From Verrucomicrobiota bacterium (lineage in GTDB: Bacteria > Verrucomicrobiota > Verrucomicrobiia > Chthoniobacterales > Xiphinematobacteraceae), in assembly GCA_023269545.1 (NCBI GenBank), contig JAHFTB010000019.1, positions 1 to 39,174 on the forward strand: a DNA stretch of 39,174 bases, given 5' to 3'. The notes under the pieces are model-generated. The model was not told the origin of the DNA, did no database searches, and was given only the letters and a program-made list of their open reading frames with translations. A program made the position numbers and the translations under genes. Position 1 is the first letter of the stretch; every line of letters begins with the position of its first letter. Below, in pieces: positions 16,229 to 23,778 of the stretch.

Positions 16229-17145
16229 TTCTCCACTCGATTCCGGAGCTTAAGTCCCTGCTGAATCCGCTGGTGATCGCAGCGGGAGTATTTGACGGAG
16301 TGCATCTGGGGCACCAGACACTGATTCGTCGAGCTTTGGAAGATGCCCGCTCTTATGGTGCTTCCTGTGTCGTCTTAACATTCGATCCTCATCCGGCTCA
16401 ATTTTTGCGTCCTTCTCGCGCTCCTCATCTGCTGACATCCACGTCTCATAAGATTCGTCTTCTTCAGGATCTGGGGATACAATACTTCCTGATCCTTCCC
16501 TTTAATGCGGAACTGGCCGGTCTGTCGGCTCATCGATTTGTTGAGCTCCTCGTTCAAAATGCCCCTTCGCTTTGTGAAATTTGTGTGGGATACAACTGGA
16601 ATTTTGGGAAAGGCCGGAAGGGCAATGTCGATCTCCTTCGCCAACTTGGTCCTGAACTCGGATTTCAAGTGATCGAAATTGGGATGGTGGAAATGGAGGG
16701 GGAAGCTATCAGTAGCACTCGAATTCGGCATGCGATTCAAAGAGGCGACCTTTCCTCAGCTGCCAAGTATCTCGGGCGTGAATATACCATTTTGGGTACA
16801 GTCGCAACCGGCGAAGCCAGGGGGCGTTTCATCGGATTTCCCACTGCAAACCTTGCTGCTCACAACGAGCTATTTCCCCCAAACGGAGTGTACGCGGTGC
16901 ACGTTCTGCTTGAGGGTAAAGTCCACCGCGGAGTGGCTAATATTGGGATTCGTCCCACGGTTTCTTCCTCTACCCAACGCTTGTTAGAAGTTCATCTGCT
17001 GGATTTTTCGGCTGATATATATGGCAAAGATCTTGAAGTCCGATTTGAATCCTATCTCCGTGCGGAAATCAAATTTCCTGACATTCAGGCTCTTCGTATC
17101 CAAATTGAAAAAGACATCCTCCGCGTGCGGAAGATGAGTTGGTAG
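16225..17145 (+). CDS. ribF: Bifunctional riboflavin kinase/FAD synthetase
   Basis: The 306-residue RibF makes FMN and then FAD. The N-terminal nucleotidyltransferase domain has AAGVFDGVHLGHQTL and LTFDPHPAQFLRP, plus the ISSTRIRHAIQRGDL segment. The C-terminal riboflavin kinase domain has RFIGFPTANLAAHNELFPPN, GVANIGIRPTV and EVHLLDFSADIYG. The start ATG at 16225 overlaps the truB stop (ATGA). The TAG stop sits at the edge of repeat copy b (GGTAGACCCC). Last gene of the nusA operon in this window. Confidence 0.96.
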   Translation: MILHSIPELKSLLNPLVIAAGVFDGVHLGHQTLIRRALEDARSYGASCVVLTFDPHPAQFLRPSRAPHLLTSTSHKIRLLQDLGIQYFLILPFNAELAGLSAHRFVELLVQNAPSLCEICVGYNWNFGKGRKGNVDLLRQLGPELGFQVIEIGMVEMEGEAISSTRIRHAIQRGDLSSAAKYLGREYTILGTVATGEARGRFIGFPTANLAAHNELFPPNGVYAVHVLLEGKVHRGVANIGIRPTVSSSTQRLLEVHLLDFSADIYGKDLEVRFESYLRAEIKFPDIQALRIQIEKDILRVRKMSW

Positions 17146-17262
17146 ACCCCATGGCCTTAAAAAAGTCGCGAATGACCTCGAAGAATTGAATGGATTTACC
17201 CACGACGAGCCATCAATTGGCGCGAACCGCGAATCGCGAACTACGAACTACTCACTCATCTT
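17142..17262 (+). repeat. A-rich core repeat, copy b, with degenerate heptamer array
   Basis: The core GTAGACCCCATGGCC, then TTAAAAAAGTCGCGAATGA, then GAATTGAATGGA, matches copies a (4832), c (14450), d (21331) and e (33234). It is followed at about 17220-17260 by a heptamer run (CGCGAAC, CGCGAAT, CGCGAAC, TACGAAC). It occupies most of the 180-bp gap between ribF and the next gene. Confidence 0.7.
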
Positions 17263-17329
17263 GGTCAGTTCTCAGTTGTCATGAAGGCGGAGGGTGGGTT
17301 AGAACCAAATGGGTTGGTGGGGAAAAGAG

Positions 17330-18292
17330 ATGATGGAAACTTTTAAAAACTTAAACCCAATAAAGTATTCAATTCACATGCACACAATACTTCAAAAAAC
17401 ACTGGTGATTTGCATTTTTGCTATTGGGCTGAGTAGCTCGGCACGAAGTGCGCAAAGCTTCCTTGTGGCTGATCAGCAAACCGGAGCTATTTTGAAAAGC
17501 GACGATCAAAATAACAAATTACCGATCGGCGACTTAACTCAACTTGCCACCTCGATGGTGGTATTAGATTGCTTGCGAGCGAGCAATCAAAATCTCTCCG
17601 TGACGACCTCCGTGGCATCCGTTGCCATTCAGTCGACGGTGGGGTTGCAAGCGGGAGATCGCATTTCTTTGCGAGATCTTCTTTATTGCGTCGTCTTGTC
17701 CTCAGACCGTTTGGCCGCCTATACCCTGGCTGATTTTATGGGTTCGAATATCCCCAATCCCAGAGGACTTTCCGGAAAAGATAACTTTGTCAGCCAGATG
17801 AATGCATTGGCGAGCCAATTGGAAATGACTCGCACTCGTTTTACCAGTCCGGACGGTTCCGATCAAAGGAGGAAACCATCTTATTCAACCGCCACCGACA
17901 TGGGGCGCCTGGTGCGCTACGCTTATGCGCGGCCTGAATTTCCTTTTTACGCCGAACAAGCTTCAAGGGTCATCAGTTTGAGCCGTCAGGGCAAGCCGCT
18001 TTCTTTTCGTATCCGAAACACAAATTCACTTTTGGGCAAAGACCGAATCGATGGAGCAAAAGCTGGTTTCAGTTCTCGCATCGGCCAATGTCTGGCACTC
18101 ACGGCTGATCGCCCTTCCGAATCCGCTCGGCAGGGAAATCTGGTTATGGTTACGCCACGTCGCCTCATTATTATATTGCTGGGTTCCCCTAATGGCTTTA
18201 GTGAAGGTCTCGAATTACTGCAACAGGGGTGGGCTTTATATGATCAATGGGCTGCCAGTGGGCGGCCTAATCAAGAGCGCAATTCTCTCTAA
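17330..18292 (+). CDS. Secreted S11 (D-Ala-D-Ala carboxypeptidase) homologue, probable pseudoenzyme
   Basis: The 320-residue product has an N-terminal signal segment (hydrophobic about 25-36, LSSSARSA cleavage-like region) and the fold pattern of DacA-type peptidases, including the conserved FTSPDG and YSTATDMGRL blocks. All three catalytic motifs are altered. The SxxK site (normally P-x-A-S-x-T-K) reads PIGDLTQ with Asp68 and Gln71; SxN reads Ser124-Ser-Asp126; KTG reads Lys244-Ala-Gly246. It is therefore unlikely to form an acyl-enzyme and may instead bind peptidoglycan or a partner in the periplasm. The start is uncertain: ATGs at 17309, 17330 and 17378 are all in frame; 17330 has a GGGGAAAAGAG purine run upstream. 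Confidence 0.8.
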   Translation: MMETFKNLNPIKYSIHMHTILQKTLVICIFAIGLSSSARSAQSFLVADQQTGAILKSDDQNNKLPIGDLTQLATSMVVLDCLRASNQNLSVTTSVASVAIQSTVGLQAGDRISLRDLLYCVVLSSDRLAAYTLADFMGSNIPNPRGLSGKDNFVSQMNALASQLEMTRTRFTSPDGSDQRRKPSYSTATDMGRLVRYAYARPEFPFYAEQASRVISLSRQGKPLSFRIRNTNSLLGKDRIDGAKAGFSSRIGQCLALTADRPSESARQGNLVMVTPRRLIIILLGSPNGFSEGLELLQQGWALYDQWAASGRPNQERNSL

Positions 18293-18328
18293 TGTATTTT
18301 TACCGGTCTCCCCATACCTGTTTAATAT

Positions 18329-18410
18329 GTGATGTGACGCAAAAAAGGGAAACCTTGTAGGCTAAAATGGTTTTTTTGCTCCCAGAGCTCCTCAAAGTGC
18401 GTAACGTCAG
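18329..18410 (+). mobile_element. MITE-like element, copy B
   Basis: Identical over 82 bp to copy A at 5722-5803, in the same orientation. It is flanked by TTAATAT on both sides (18322-18328 and 18411-18417), a 7-bp target-site duplication in AT-rich DNA. It lies between the S11 homologue and the phosphofructokinase gene without disrupting either. Confidence 0.85.
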
Positions 18411-18488
18411 TTAATATTTCAAAATAGCGGCCTTTTAAAAGAAAAGAAGAAAAGGAGCTAGCTTTACATAAAATTTGATTACGGAATA

Positions 18489-19565
18489 ATGAAAAAAAAA
18501 ATCGGAGTTTTGACCAGTGGTGGAGATTGTCCGGGACTTAATGCGGTACTCAGAGCTGTCGCTCGCACTGCGGATCATTATGGAATGGAAGTGATCGGAT
18601 TTCGCGAAGGCTTTGAAGGCCTTCTTCCTCCCGGAGACTTTCTGAAACTGGATCGCAATGCCACTGCGGGGATTATGCACCTCGGTGGAACTATCTTAGG
18701 CACAACTAATAAGGGGCATTTCGTGGCAAAAGTCGGAGCTGGTGATAAAGCGACCATTCCTCAAGAAATCATTAACAAGGCACGCCAAACCTTTAACGAA
18801 TTGGGGCTCCATGCTGTGATTGTCATCGGCGGCGATGGCTCTTTGAGTACGGGGCTTCAACTTTCTGAAAACGGAATGCCCGTCGTCGGTGTTCCAAAAA
18901 CCATCGATAACGATCTTGAAGCTACAGCCATTACCTTTGGCTTCGATTCCGCGGTCGCCTGTGTTGTAGATGCCATGGATCGTCTCCACACCACGGCTAC
19001 GAGCCATCGTCGAGTGATGGTCTTGGAAGTGATGGGTCGCCATGCAGGCTGGATTGCTTTGTATGGGGGAATGGCAGGTGGAGCAGACGTCATCTTGATT
19101 CCTGAAATCCCCTTTAGTTTGGAAAAAATCGCTCAAGAAGTCCGACAAAGAGACCGCTTCGGAGCGAAGAGTACCATGATGGTTATCGCCGAAGGAGCGT
19201 CCTCCCGAGAAGGAAGACAACACCGCCACAGCGTTGCCAGCGGAGAATACCGTTTCGGAGGGGTGGGAGAGATGGTGGGACGTGAAATTGCTGACCGTAC
19301 AGGGAAAGACACCCGTGTTTGCGTTTTAGGTCATCTTCAACGCGGAGGTACGCCCACGGCAGTGGATCGTATTCTCGGTACACGATTTGGTATTCATGCA
19401 GTTGAACTGATTAATCAGGGTAAATTCGGTATGATGGTAAGTTACATGGGAAACCACATCACCGAAGTTCCTATTACGGATGCAGTAAATAAACTGCGTC
19501 GGGTCGCTCCGGATTGTCAGATGGTTCAGGATGCCCGTACTGCGGAAATTTCTTTCGGAGATTGA
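18489..19565 (+). CDS. 6-phosphofructokinase (group III / mixed-substrate type)
   Basis: The 358-residue kinase phosphorylates fructose-6-phosphate in glycolysis. It has the N-terminal phosphate loop TSGGDCPGLNA (9-19), GGDGS (114-118), PKTIDND (136-142), MGRHAGWIAL and the C-terminal LGHLQRGGTPTAVDR. At the two positions that discriminate phosphoryl donor (E. coli PfkA Gly104 and Gly124), this protein has Gly117 and Lys137. That combination occurs in group III enzymes; Gly at the first site favours ATP, while strict PPi enzymes carry Asp there. Donor use should be called undecided. The start follows a weak purine stretch. Confidence 0.92.
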   Translation: MKKKIGVLTSGGDCPGLNAVLRAVARTADHYGMEVIGFREGFEGLLPPGDFLKLDRNATAGIMHLGGTILGTTNKGHFVAKVGAGDKATIPQEIINKARQTFNELGLHAVIVIGGDGSLSTGLQLSENGMPVVGVPKTIDNDLEATAITFGFDSAVACVVDAMDRLHTTATSHRRVMVLEVMGRHAGWIALYGGMAGGADVILIPEIPFSLEKIAQEVRQRDRFGAKSTMMVIAEGASSREGRQHRHSVASGEYRFGGVGEMVGREIADRTGKDTRVCVLGHLQRGGTPTAVDRILGTRFGIHAVELINQGKFGMMVSYMGNHITEVPITDAVNKLRRVAPDCQMVQDARTAEISFGD

Positions 19566-19580
19566 GTAAGTTCGCATTTT

Positions 19581-20129
19581 GTGTCCTCTACGAACTCCGA
19601 ACCGCCCACTCCGAACTGCCGTTTACGGGCGGCTATCCGCGACATCCCCGATTTTCCAAAACCTGGTATCGGATTTAAAGATATTACGCCCGTACTGGGT
19701 AACGGTCCTCTTTTTCATGAGGCTGTACGCCAAATGGCGGAAGTTTGTAAAAAAGAACACATCGCAAAAATTGCCGCAGTGGAAGCCCGTGGCTTCATTT
19801 TTGGTGCCGCCATGGCTTCTTTGTTAGAAATTGGATTTGTTCCCATTCGGAAAAAAGGAAAACTGCCGTTTCGAACTCGTGGAACCCAGTATTCGCTCGA
19901 ATATGGGTTTGCGGAAATCGAATCCCATGAAGATGCCTTTCTTCCTAACGAACGTGTTTGCATAGTGGACGATGTCCTCGCCACGGGCGGCACGGCAAGC
20001 GCTGCCGTCCGTCTTGTTCTCGAATCCGGAGCCGATGTCGTCCTTTTGCAGTGCTTTATTGAATTATCCGCTCTCAATGGCCGAGCCGCTCTCGCTCCAC
20101 TGCCTGTGTCTTCACTCCTTCAGTTTTAA
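19581..20129 (+). CDS. apt: Adenine phosphoribosyltransferase
   Basis: The 182-residue enzyme salvages adenine to AMP with PRPP. It has IRDIPDFPKPGIGFKDITPV (19-38), AVEARGFIFGAA, the flexible-loop KKGKLPFRTRG and the PRPP-binding VCIVDDVLATGGTA (126-139). The only available start ahead of the domain is a GTG at 19581. Codons 4-13 (TNSEPPTPNC) are encoded by a heptanucleotide array (TACGAAC TCCGAAC CGCCCAC TCCGAAC), so the N-terminus is repeat-derived. It lies 16 bp after the phosphofructokinase gene and is convergent with the next gene. Confidence 0.92.
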   Translation: MSSTNSEPPTPNCRLRAAIRDIPDFPKPGIGFKDITPVLGNGPLFHEAVRQMAEVCKKEHIAKIAAVEARGFIFGAAMASLLEIGFVPIRKKGKLPFRTRGTQYSLEYGFAEIESHEDAFLPNERVCIVDDVLATGGTASAAVRLVLESGADVVLLQCFIELSALNGRAALAPLPVSSLLQF

Positions 20130-20180
20130 AACGCCGAAAATCCTTCAAATGGTTGAGCGGTTGGCGACCCGGTTGGGGAG

Positions 20181-20783
20181 TCAATTTTCGGTTGTCTTCA
20201 GCAATTTTTCCAAATGCAACGATCCTTCGCTCATTATGGGGAGTCCATGTGCGAATAAAAGGATGGGAATATCCCAACCACGTAAGCGAGACAAGGAACG
20301 ACGAGCTAGCTCCGAATTTTCACAGTATTTTTCTGGTAAAAGTTCCAAACGATCCGGCTCTAAGTGGATGAGAAAATCGCCGAATACCCCAAGCACATTC
20401 TTCTGAAGCACGGCGATTTCCCCTTTCCCTGCGCCAGGCAGATGCAATATCTGGAGGTTCTCCAAAATCGTCTGACCCTCCCTCAAGTATTCATCAGCAA
20501 CCAATTCCGCCCCTTCTCCTGCGAGTATGGGAATCTTCCACTTTTTTTGCATTTCAAGGGAGGCTCTTTGATGGTTCTCATTTGTGATCAAAATGGTGGT
20601 AGGAACCCCAAATGTCTCCAGTTGGCGAAGTGCTAATGAATCCATTGGCAAAGGATCCACCAAGAGGACTCCTTGCGCTGTTCGAATAGCGCAACAACCG
20701 GCGTTACAGCGTAGAGAAGGCTCATAGTGAGACCAATGGAGAACTTGATCGGTGAGCAGCCGCCCTGCGGATACCGCATTCAT
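20181..20783 (-). CDS. MBL-fold-like protein lacking the metal motif
   Basis: The 200-residue product resembles a small metallo-beta-lactamase-fold hydrolase: NAGCCAIRTAQGVLLVDPLP, LPGAGKGEIAVLQKNVLGVF and a C-terminal LLFAHGLPI. The position where HxHxDH should stand reads ITNENHQRAS, so at most one of the usual ligands is kept and di-metal catalysis is unlikely. The ATG at 20783 is preferred over an in-frame TTG at 20804 (MIFVRYS extension). TGCGCTATAG lies immediately upstream of the ATG. It is convergent with apt (51 bp apart). Function unknown; a sequestered-product or binding role is possible. Confidence 0.65.
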   Translation of the reverse strand: MNAVSAGRLLTDQVLHWSHYEPSLRCNAGCCAIRTAQGVLLVDPLPMDSLALRQLETFGVPTTILITNENHQRASLEMQKKWKIPILAGEGAELVADEYLREGQTILENLQILHLPGAGKGEIAVLQKNVLGVFGDFLIHLEPDRLELLPEKYCENSELARRSLSRLRGWDIPILLFAHGLPIMSEGSLHLEKLLKTTEN

Positions 20784-20792
20784 ACTATAGCG

Positions 20793-21020
20793 CACAAATA
20801 TCAATTGAGCATAGAAAACATGGTTCTGATGATGCTAGAATATATTCGTAAATGCCGGACATATTTTCATATCAGTCAAAGTTATGGGATAAGCAAAAGC
20901 GCAGCCTATAAGACGGTGAAGTGGGTAGAAGAGCCCCTGATCCAGCACCAGACTTTGCATTGCCTGGGCGCAAGGCACTCTTAAAGAATGATACTCAATA
21001 CGAAGTAGTCTTGATCGAAG
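20793..21020 (+). pseudogene. Remnant of an IS5-type transposase N-terminal region
   Basis: The translation KYQLSIENMVLMMLEYIRKC, RTYFHISQSYGISKSAAYKT, VKWVEEPLIQH matches the helix-turn-helix region (HTH_Tnp_4) that precedes the DDE domain of IS5-like transposases. A one-base deletion near 20949 shifts frame; in the next frame it continues DFALPGRKALLKNDTQYEVV, again transposase-like. Similarity stops near 21020, so most of the catalytic DDE domain is gone and no terminal repeats were found. An 85-codon frame spanning 20727-20984 is therefore not a real gene. Confidence 0.75.
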
Positions 21021-21040
21021 AAAATAAATTCAAGCAGTAC

Positions 21041-21068
21041 TTGAGATTAAATCTCATTTGGGTATACT
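21041..21068 (+). promoter_or_regulatory. Candidate feo promoter with Fur-like operator
   Basis: TTGAGA (21041-21046) and TATACT (21063-21068) form a -35/-10 pair with a 16-bp spacer. Overlapping the -35 and spacer is the perfect 7-1-7 palindrome TGAGATT-A-AATCTCA (21042-21056), the geometry of Fur-family boxes. Its place just upstream of feoA fits iron-dependent repression, which is inferred. The -10 ends only nine bases before the TTG start, so the mRNA may be almost leaderless. Confidence 0.6.
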
Positions 21069-21077
21069 AGCTCCGTT

Positions 21078-21437
21078 TTGAAAACCCAGCCAATAAGTTG
21101 GCCCGACACTTCTTTCACCCTGAGAAATGCACAAGTGGGTGAGGATCTTTGCCTTGTGCAGTTATCAGGGGAACCTTCCTTCTGTCAGCGATTGAGGGAG
21201 ATGGGGTTTTGCGAGTCCGCACCGTTGCGTAAAATATCAGATGGAGCCTGTCTGATTTGTTTGGTTTGTGGGGTTCGTCTCGCAGTGAATCGTCGATTGG
21301 CAGACAAAATCATTGTGACTTCTCAATCAAAGACTCCACAGCCTAAAAAAAGCTGTGAATTGCCCCCAAGAACTGAATGGATAAGCAACGATTTCTTTAA
21401 AGAAAGTCTGGTTCCCGGGCAGAAGTTGGGCGCCTGA
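21078..21437 (+). CDS. feoA: FeoA-family ferrous iron transport protein (first copy), extended C-terminus
   Basis: The 119-residue product has an SH3-like FeoA core at about 14-82 (LRNAQVGEDLCLVQLSG, RLREMGFCES, GVRLAVNRRLADKIIV). FeoA cores are usually about 75-85 residues. The extra tail (about 85-119) is encoded by copy d of the A-rich repeat (PQPKKSCELPPRTEWIS), so it looks acquired. Five cysteines (in FCQ, GFCES and ACLICLVCG) are more than usual. FeoA helps FeoB move Fe2+ across the inner membrane. The start is TTG at 21078; no ATG precedes the core. It is followed by a second feoA after 13 bp. Confidence 0.85.
   Translation: MKTQPISWPDTSFTLRNAQVGEDLCLVQLSGEPSFCQRLREMGFCESAPLRKISDGACLICLVCGVRLAVNRRLADKIIVTSQSKTPQPKKSCELPPRTEWISNDFFKESLVPGQKLGA
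21331..21394 (+). repeat. A-rich core repeat, copy d, inside feoA
   Basis: CCACAGCCTAAAAAAAGCTG followed by TGAATTGCCCCCAAGAACTG and AATGGAT aligns with the cores at 4832, 14450, 17142 and 33234. CACAGC and GCTGTG form a perfect 6-bp stem around the A-run. It is read in frame as the C-terminal tail of the first FeoA. Confidence 0.7.
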
Positions 21438-21450
21438 ATTTCCACATCTT

Positions 21451-21678
21451 ATGGCAAACACATTGGCAGATTGTCATCCCGGAACGAGTGTCGTAATCAA
21501 GGGTTTTGAAGGAGATGTTTCTTGGTACCAGCGCTTGTTTGAAATGGGGATTCTGAGTGGTACCTCCGTTCTCGTGATAGGGCGCGCCCCTATGGGCGAC
21601 CCGTTGCACATTGAAGTACGAGGGACTCGGCTGACTCTGCGTCTTGCTGACGCTAAGCGGATTTTGATTTCTTTATGA
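21451..21678 (+). CDS. feoA: FeoA-family ferrous iron transport protein (second copy)
   Basis: This compact 75-residue FeoA domain has GTSVVIKGFEGDVSWYQRL, FEMGILSGTSVLVIGRAPMG and the closing LRLADAKRILI. It is the length of a typical stand-alone FeoA and matches the cytosolic SH3-like partner of FeoB. The stop overlaps the feoB start as ATGA (21675-21678), so the two are translationally coupled. Paired feoA genes ahead of feoB are common in several phyla. Confidence 0.92.
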   Translation: MANTLADCHPGTSVVIKGFEGDVSWYQRLFEMGILSGTSVLVIGRAPMGDPLHIEVRGTRLTLRLADAKRILISL

Positions 21679-23720
21679 CTACTACTTTTTTGCCCCCTGC
21701 TTCCACTCAAAAAAAGCAACGGACTCTCGCCTTGGTAGGAAATCCTAATTGCGGAAAGACGACTCTTTTCAATGCCCTGACTGGGCTTCGTCAAAAAGTA
21801 GGGAATTATCCTGGAGTCACCGTAGAGAGACAGACGGGAGTTTTTCGAGGTCCCCATGGTGAATCCATTGGATTGATTGATTTACCTGGCACTTATAGTC
21901 TGAATCCCACCTCTCCAGATGAGCGCATTACGACCGAAGTTCTTCTTGGTTTGCATGCGGATACTCCTCCACCAGATTGCATTCTCTGTGTGATGGATGC
22001 CACCAGCTTACAAAGGCATCTTTTTCTAGTCAGCCAAGTTCTCGAACTCGACCTTCCTGTGATCGTGGTATTAACGATGATAGATCTCTTGGAAGATCAA
22101 GGGCAAGTGGTCCATGTTGCGGAACTGAGCAAGCTGCTGGGGTGTCCGGTCATTCCCTGTGACGTTCTTCGTCGTGAGGGATTGGTAGAACTGCGGCATG
22201 CGGCGGTGAGTTACAAAGGACCACCGCCGGCTGTGATGAGACAACTCTCACGGCACGATGCAGCTCTTCGCCTAGCTCTTTTCGAGCCTAATCCCGATCA
22301 AATTTCTCTCTATAAATTTTCGGAAGACTTCCTGGCGGAGGTCACAAAAAAGCGAGCTGCCCTGGAGCAAAAACAGTCCGAATGGCGACAAGAAGCAGTT
22401 GCAAACCGCTATCATAAAATTCAAGCAATTTGTTCCGCAGTGATTCAGCGGACTCCTCGGCTGAGTGCGGACATTACGAATCGACTGGACCAAGTGGTGA
22501 CCCATCCTATTTGGGGGTGGGTGACATTTGGCACGATTATGACAGCCATGTTCCTGTCTATTTTTGTCGTGGCTAACTATCCCATGGATTGGATTCAAGC
22601 CGGATTTACTGCGGCGCAAAACTGGGTGAAAGGGAGTTTGCCTCCGGGTGATTTTACCAACTTAATTTCGGATGGTGCTTTAGCGGGCTGCGGATCTGTG
22701 ATCACATTTTTGCCGCAAATTTTAATCCTTTTTTTCTTTATCGGCTTACTGGAAGACACCGGCTATATGGCGCGAGCCGCGTTTATTATGGACCATTTGA
22801 TGAGCCGAGTCGGCTTACATGGGAAATCCTTTATACCTCTTCTGAGCTCTTTTGCCTGTGCGATTCCTGGTATTATGGCTACCCGCACTATTCCGAGTGC
22901 TCGGGACCGGCTGGCGACTATTTTAATAGCTCCTTTCATGAGCTGTTCAGCGCGACTTCCAGTCTATACCCTCATGATCGCGCTTCTCTTTCCAGCCAAC
23001 ATGCGTTGGGCCCCCCTTGTCAAAGCCGGTGTCATGTTAGCTATGTATGCGCTGGGCATTTCGGCTGCTTTTTTCTTTGGTTGGCTTTTTAAAAAAACCC
23101 TCCTCAAAGGGGATCCGGTACCGATGGTGATGGAGCTTCCTCCGTATCGGCTGCCCTCTCTTTCTTCTGTGTTTCAGCAAATGTTTCGTCGTGCCATGGC
23201 ATTCTTGAAGCGTGCCGGGACGGTAATTCTTGGTGTCTCGATTTTGCTTTGGTTTCTCTCGACTCATCCCAAGACCAATACCTCGGATCCCGAAGTGGCC
23301 TTGGAAAAGAGTTTTGCCGGAAGAATCGGATTAGCTCTGGAGCCAGCGATTCAGCCTTTGGGATTTAATTGGAAAATCGGCGTTGGCTTGATCTGCGCTC
23401 AGGCTGCGAGGGAAGTGTTTATCAGTACTTTAAGTGTTGCTTATAGTGTCGAAGGAGGCGAAGAGGCGAGCAAACCTCTCCAAGAAGCACTCCGGAAAGA
23501 TCGCTGGCCGGATGGTCGCCCAGTCTTTACTCCTCTGGTCGGTGTGACTCTCATGGTGTTCTTTGTTCTTTCTCTTCAATGTATGAGTACGGTTGCCGTT
23601 GTACGACGGGAAACTAACAGTTGGCTTTGGCCTTCTTTCCAATTTGGCTATATGCTTGCCGTAGCTTATATTGCTGCATTGGCAGTTTACCAAACCGGAA
23701 GATTTCTCCACTGGGGTTGA
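21675..23720 (+). CDS. feoB: Ferrous iron transporter FeoB
   Basis: This 681-residue inner-membrane protein takes up Fe2+. The N-terminal G domain has G1 GNPNCGKTT (22-30), the VGNYPGVTVE effector-like region, DLPGTYSL (G3, near 69) and a Thr-Met-Ile-Asp variant of G4 (LTMIDLLED). A helical spacer follows, then from about residue 290 the membrane domain with Gate/nucleoside-recognition segments, GCGSVITFLPQI, SSFACAIPGIMATRTI and CAQAAREVFISTL. Length is near the family norm. Coupled to feoA; a small Cys-rich partner gene follows. Confidence 0.97.
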   Translation: MTTTFLPPASTQKKQRTLALVGNPNCGKTTLFNALTGLRQKVGNYPGVTVERQTGVFRGPHGESIGLIDLPGTYSLNPTSPDERITTEVLLGLHADTPPPDCILCVMDATSLQRHLFLVSQVLELDLPVIVVLTMIDLLEDQGQVVHVAELSKLLGCPVIPCDVLRREGLVELRHAAVSYKGPPPAVMRQLSRHDAALRLALFEPNPDQISLYKFSEDFLAEVTKKRAALEQKQSEWRQEAVANRYHKIQAICSAVIQRTPRLSADITNRLDQVVTHPIWGWVTFGTIMTAMFLSIFVVANYPMDWIQAGFTAAQNWVKGSLPPGDFTNLISDGALAGCGSVITFLPQILILFFFIGLLEDTGYMARAAFIMDHLMSRVGLHGKSFIPLLSSFACAIPGIMATRTIPSARDRLATILIAPFMSCSARLPVYTLMIALLFPANMRWAPLVKAGVMLAMYALGISAAFFFGWLFKKTLLKGDPVPMVMELPPYRLPSLSSVFQQMFRRAMAFLKRAGTVILGVSILLWFLSTHPKTNTSDPEVALEKSFAGRIGLALEPAIQPLGFNWKIGVGLICAQAAREVFISTLSVAYSVEGGEEASKPLQEALRKDRWPDGRPVFTPLVGVTLMVFFVLSLQCMSTVAVVRRETNSWLWPSFQFGYMLAVAYIAALAVYQTGRFLHWG

Positions 23721-23724
23721 AGTA

Positions 23725-23778
23725 ATTTTTGGGTGAAGCTAATTTTGAGGTGGAGGTAACTTTAGGGTGGAGGTAACT
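23725..23778 (+). repeat. Three imperfect tandem 17-bp units bearing Shine-Dalgarno-like cores
   Basis: Between feoB and the small downstream gene, units ending GGGTGAAGCTAA, GAGGTGGAGGTAAC and AGGGTGGAGGTAAC follow each other. The last two share GGTGGAGGTAAC, and the final GGAGG sits six bases before the ATG at 23779. Tandem copies could raise or tune ribosome loading on the small gene. Confidence 0.6.

Noticed and set aside
20727-20984. 85-codon frame as a real gene
   Set aside because: Only its central part resembles a transposase, the N-terminus overlaps the opposite MBL-like gene and the end is a frameshift product.
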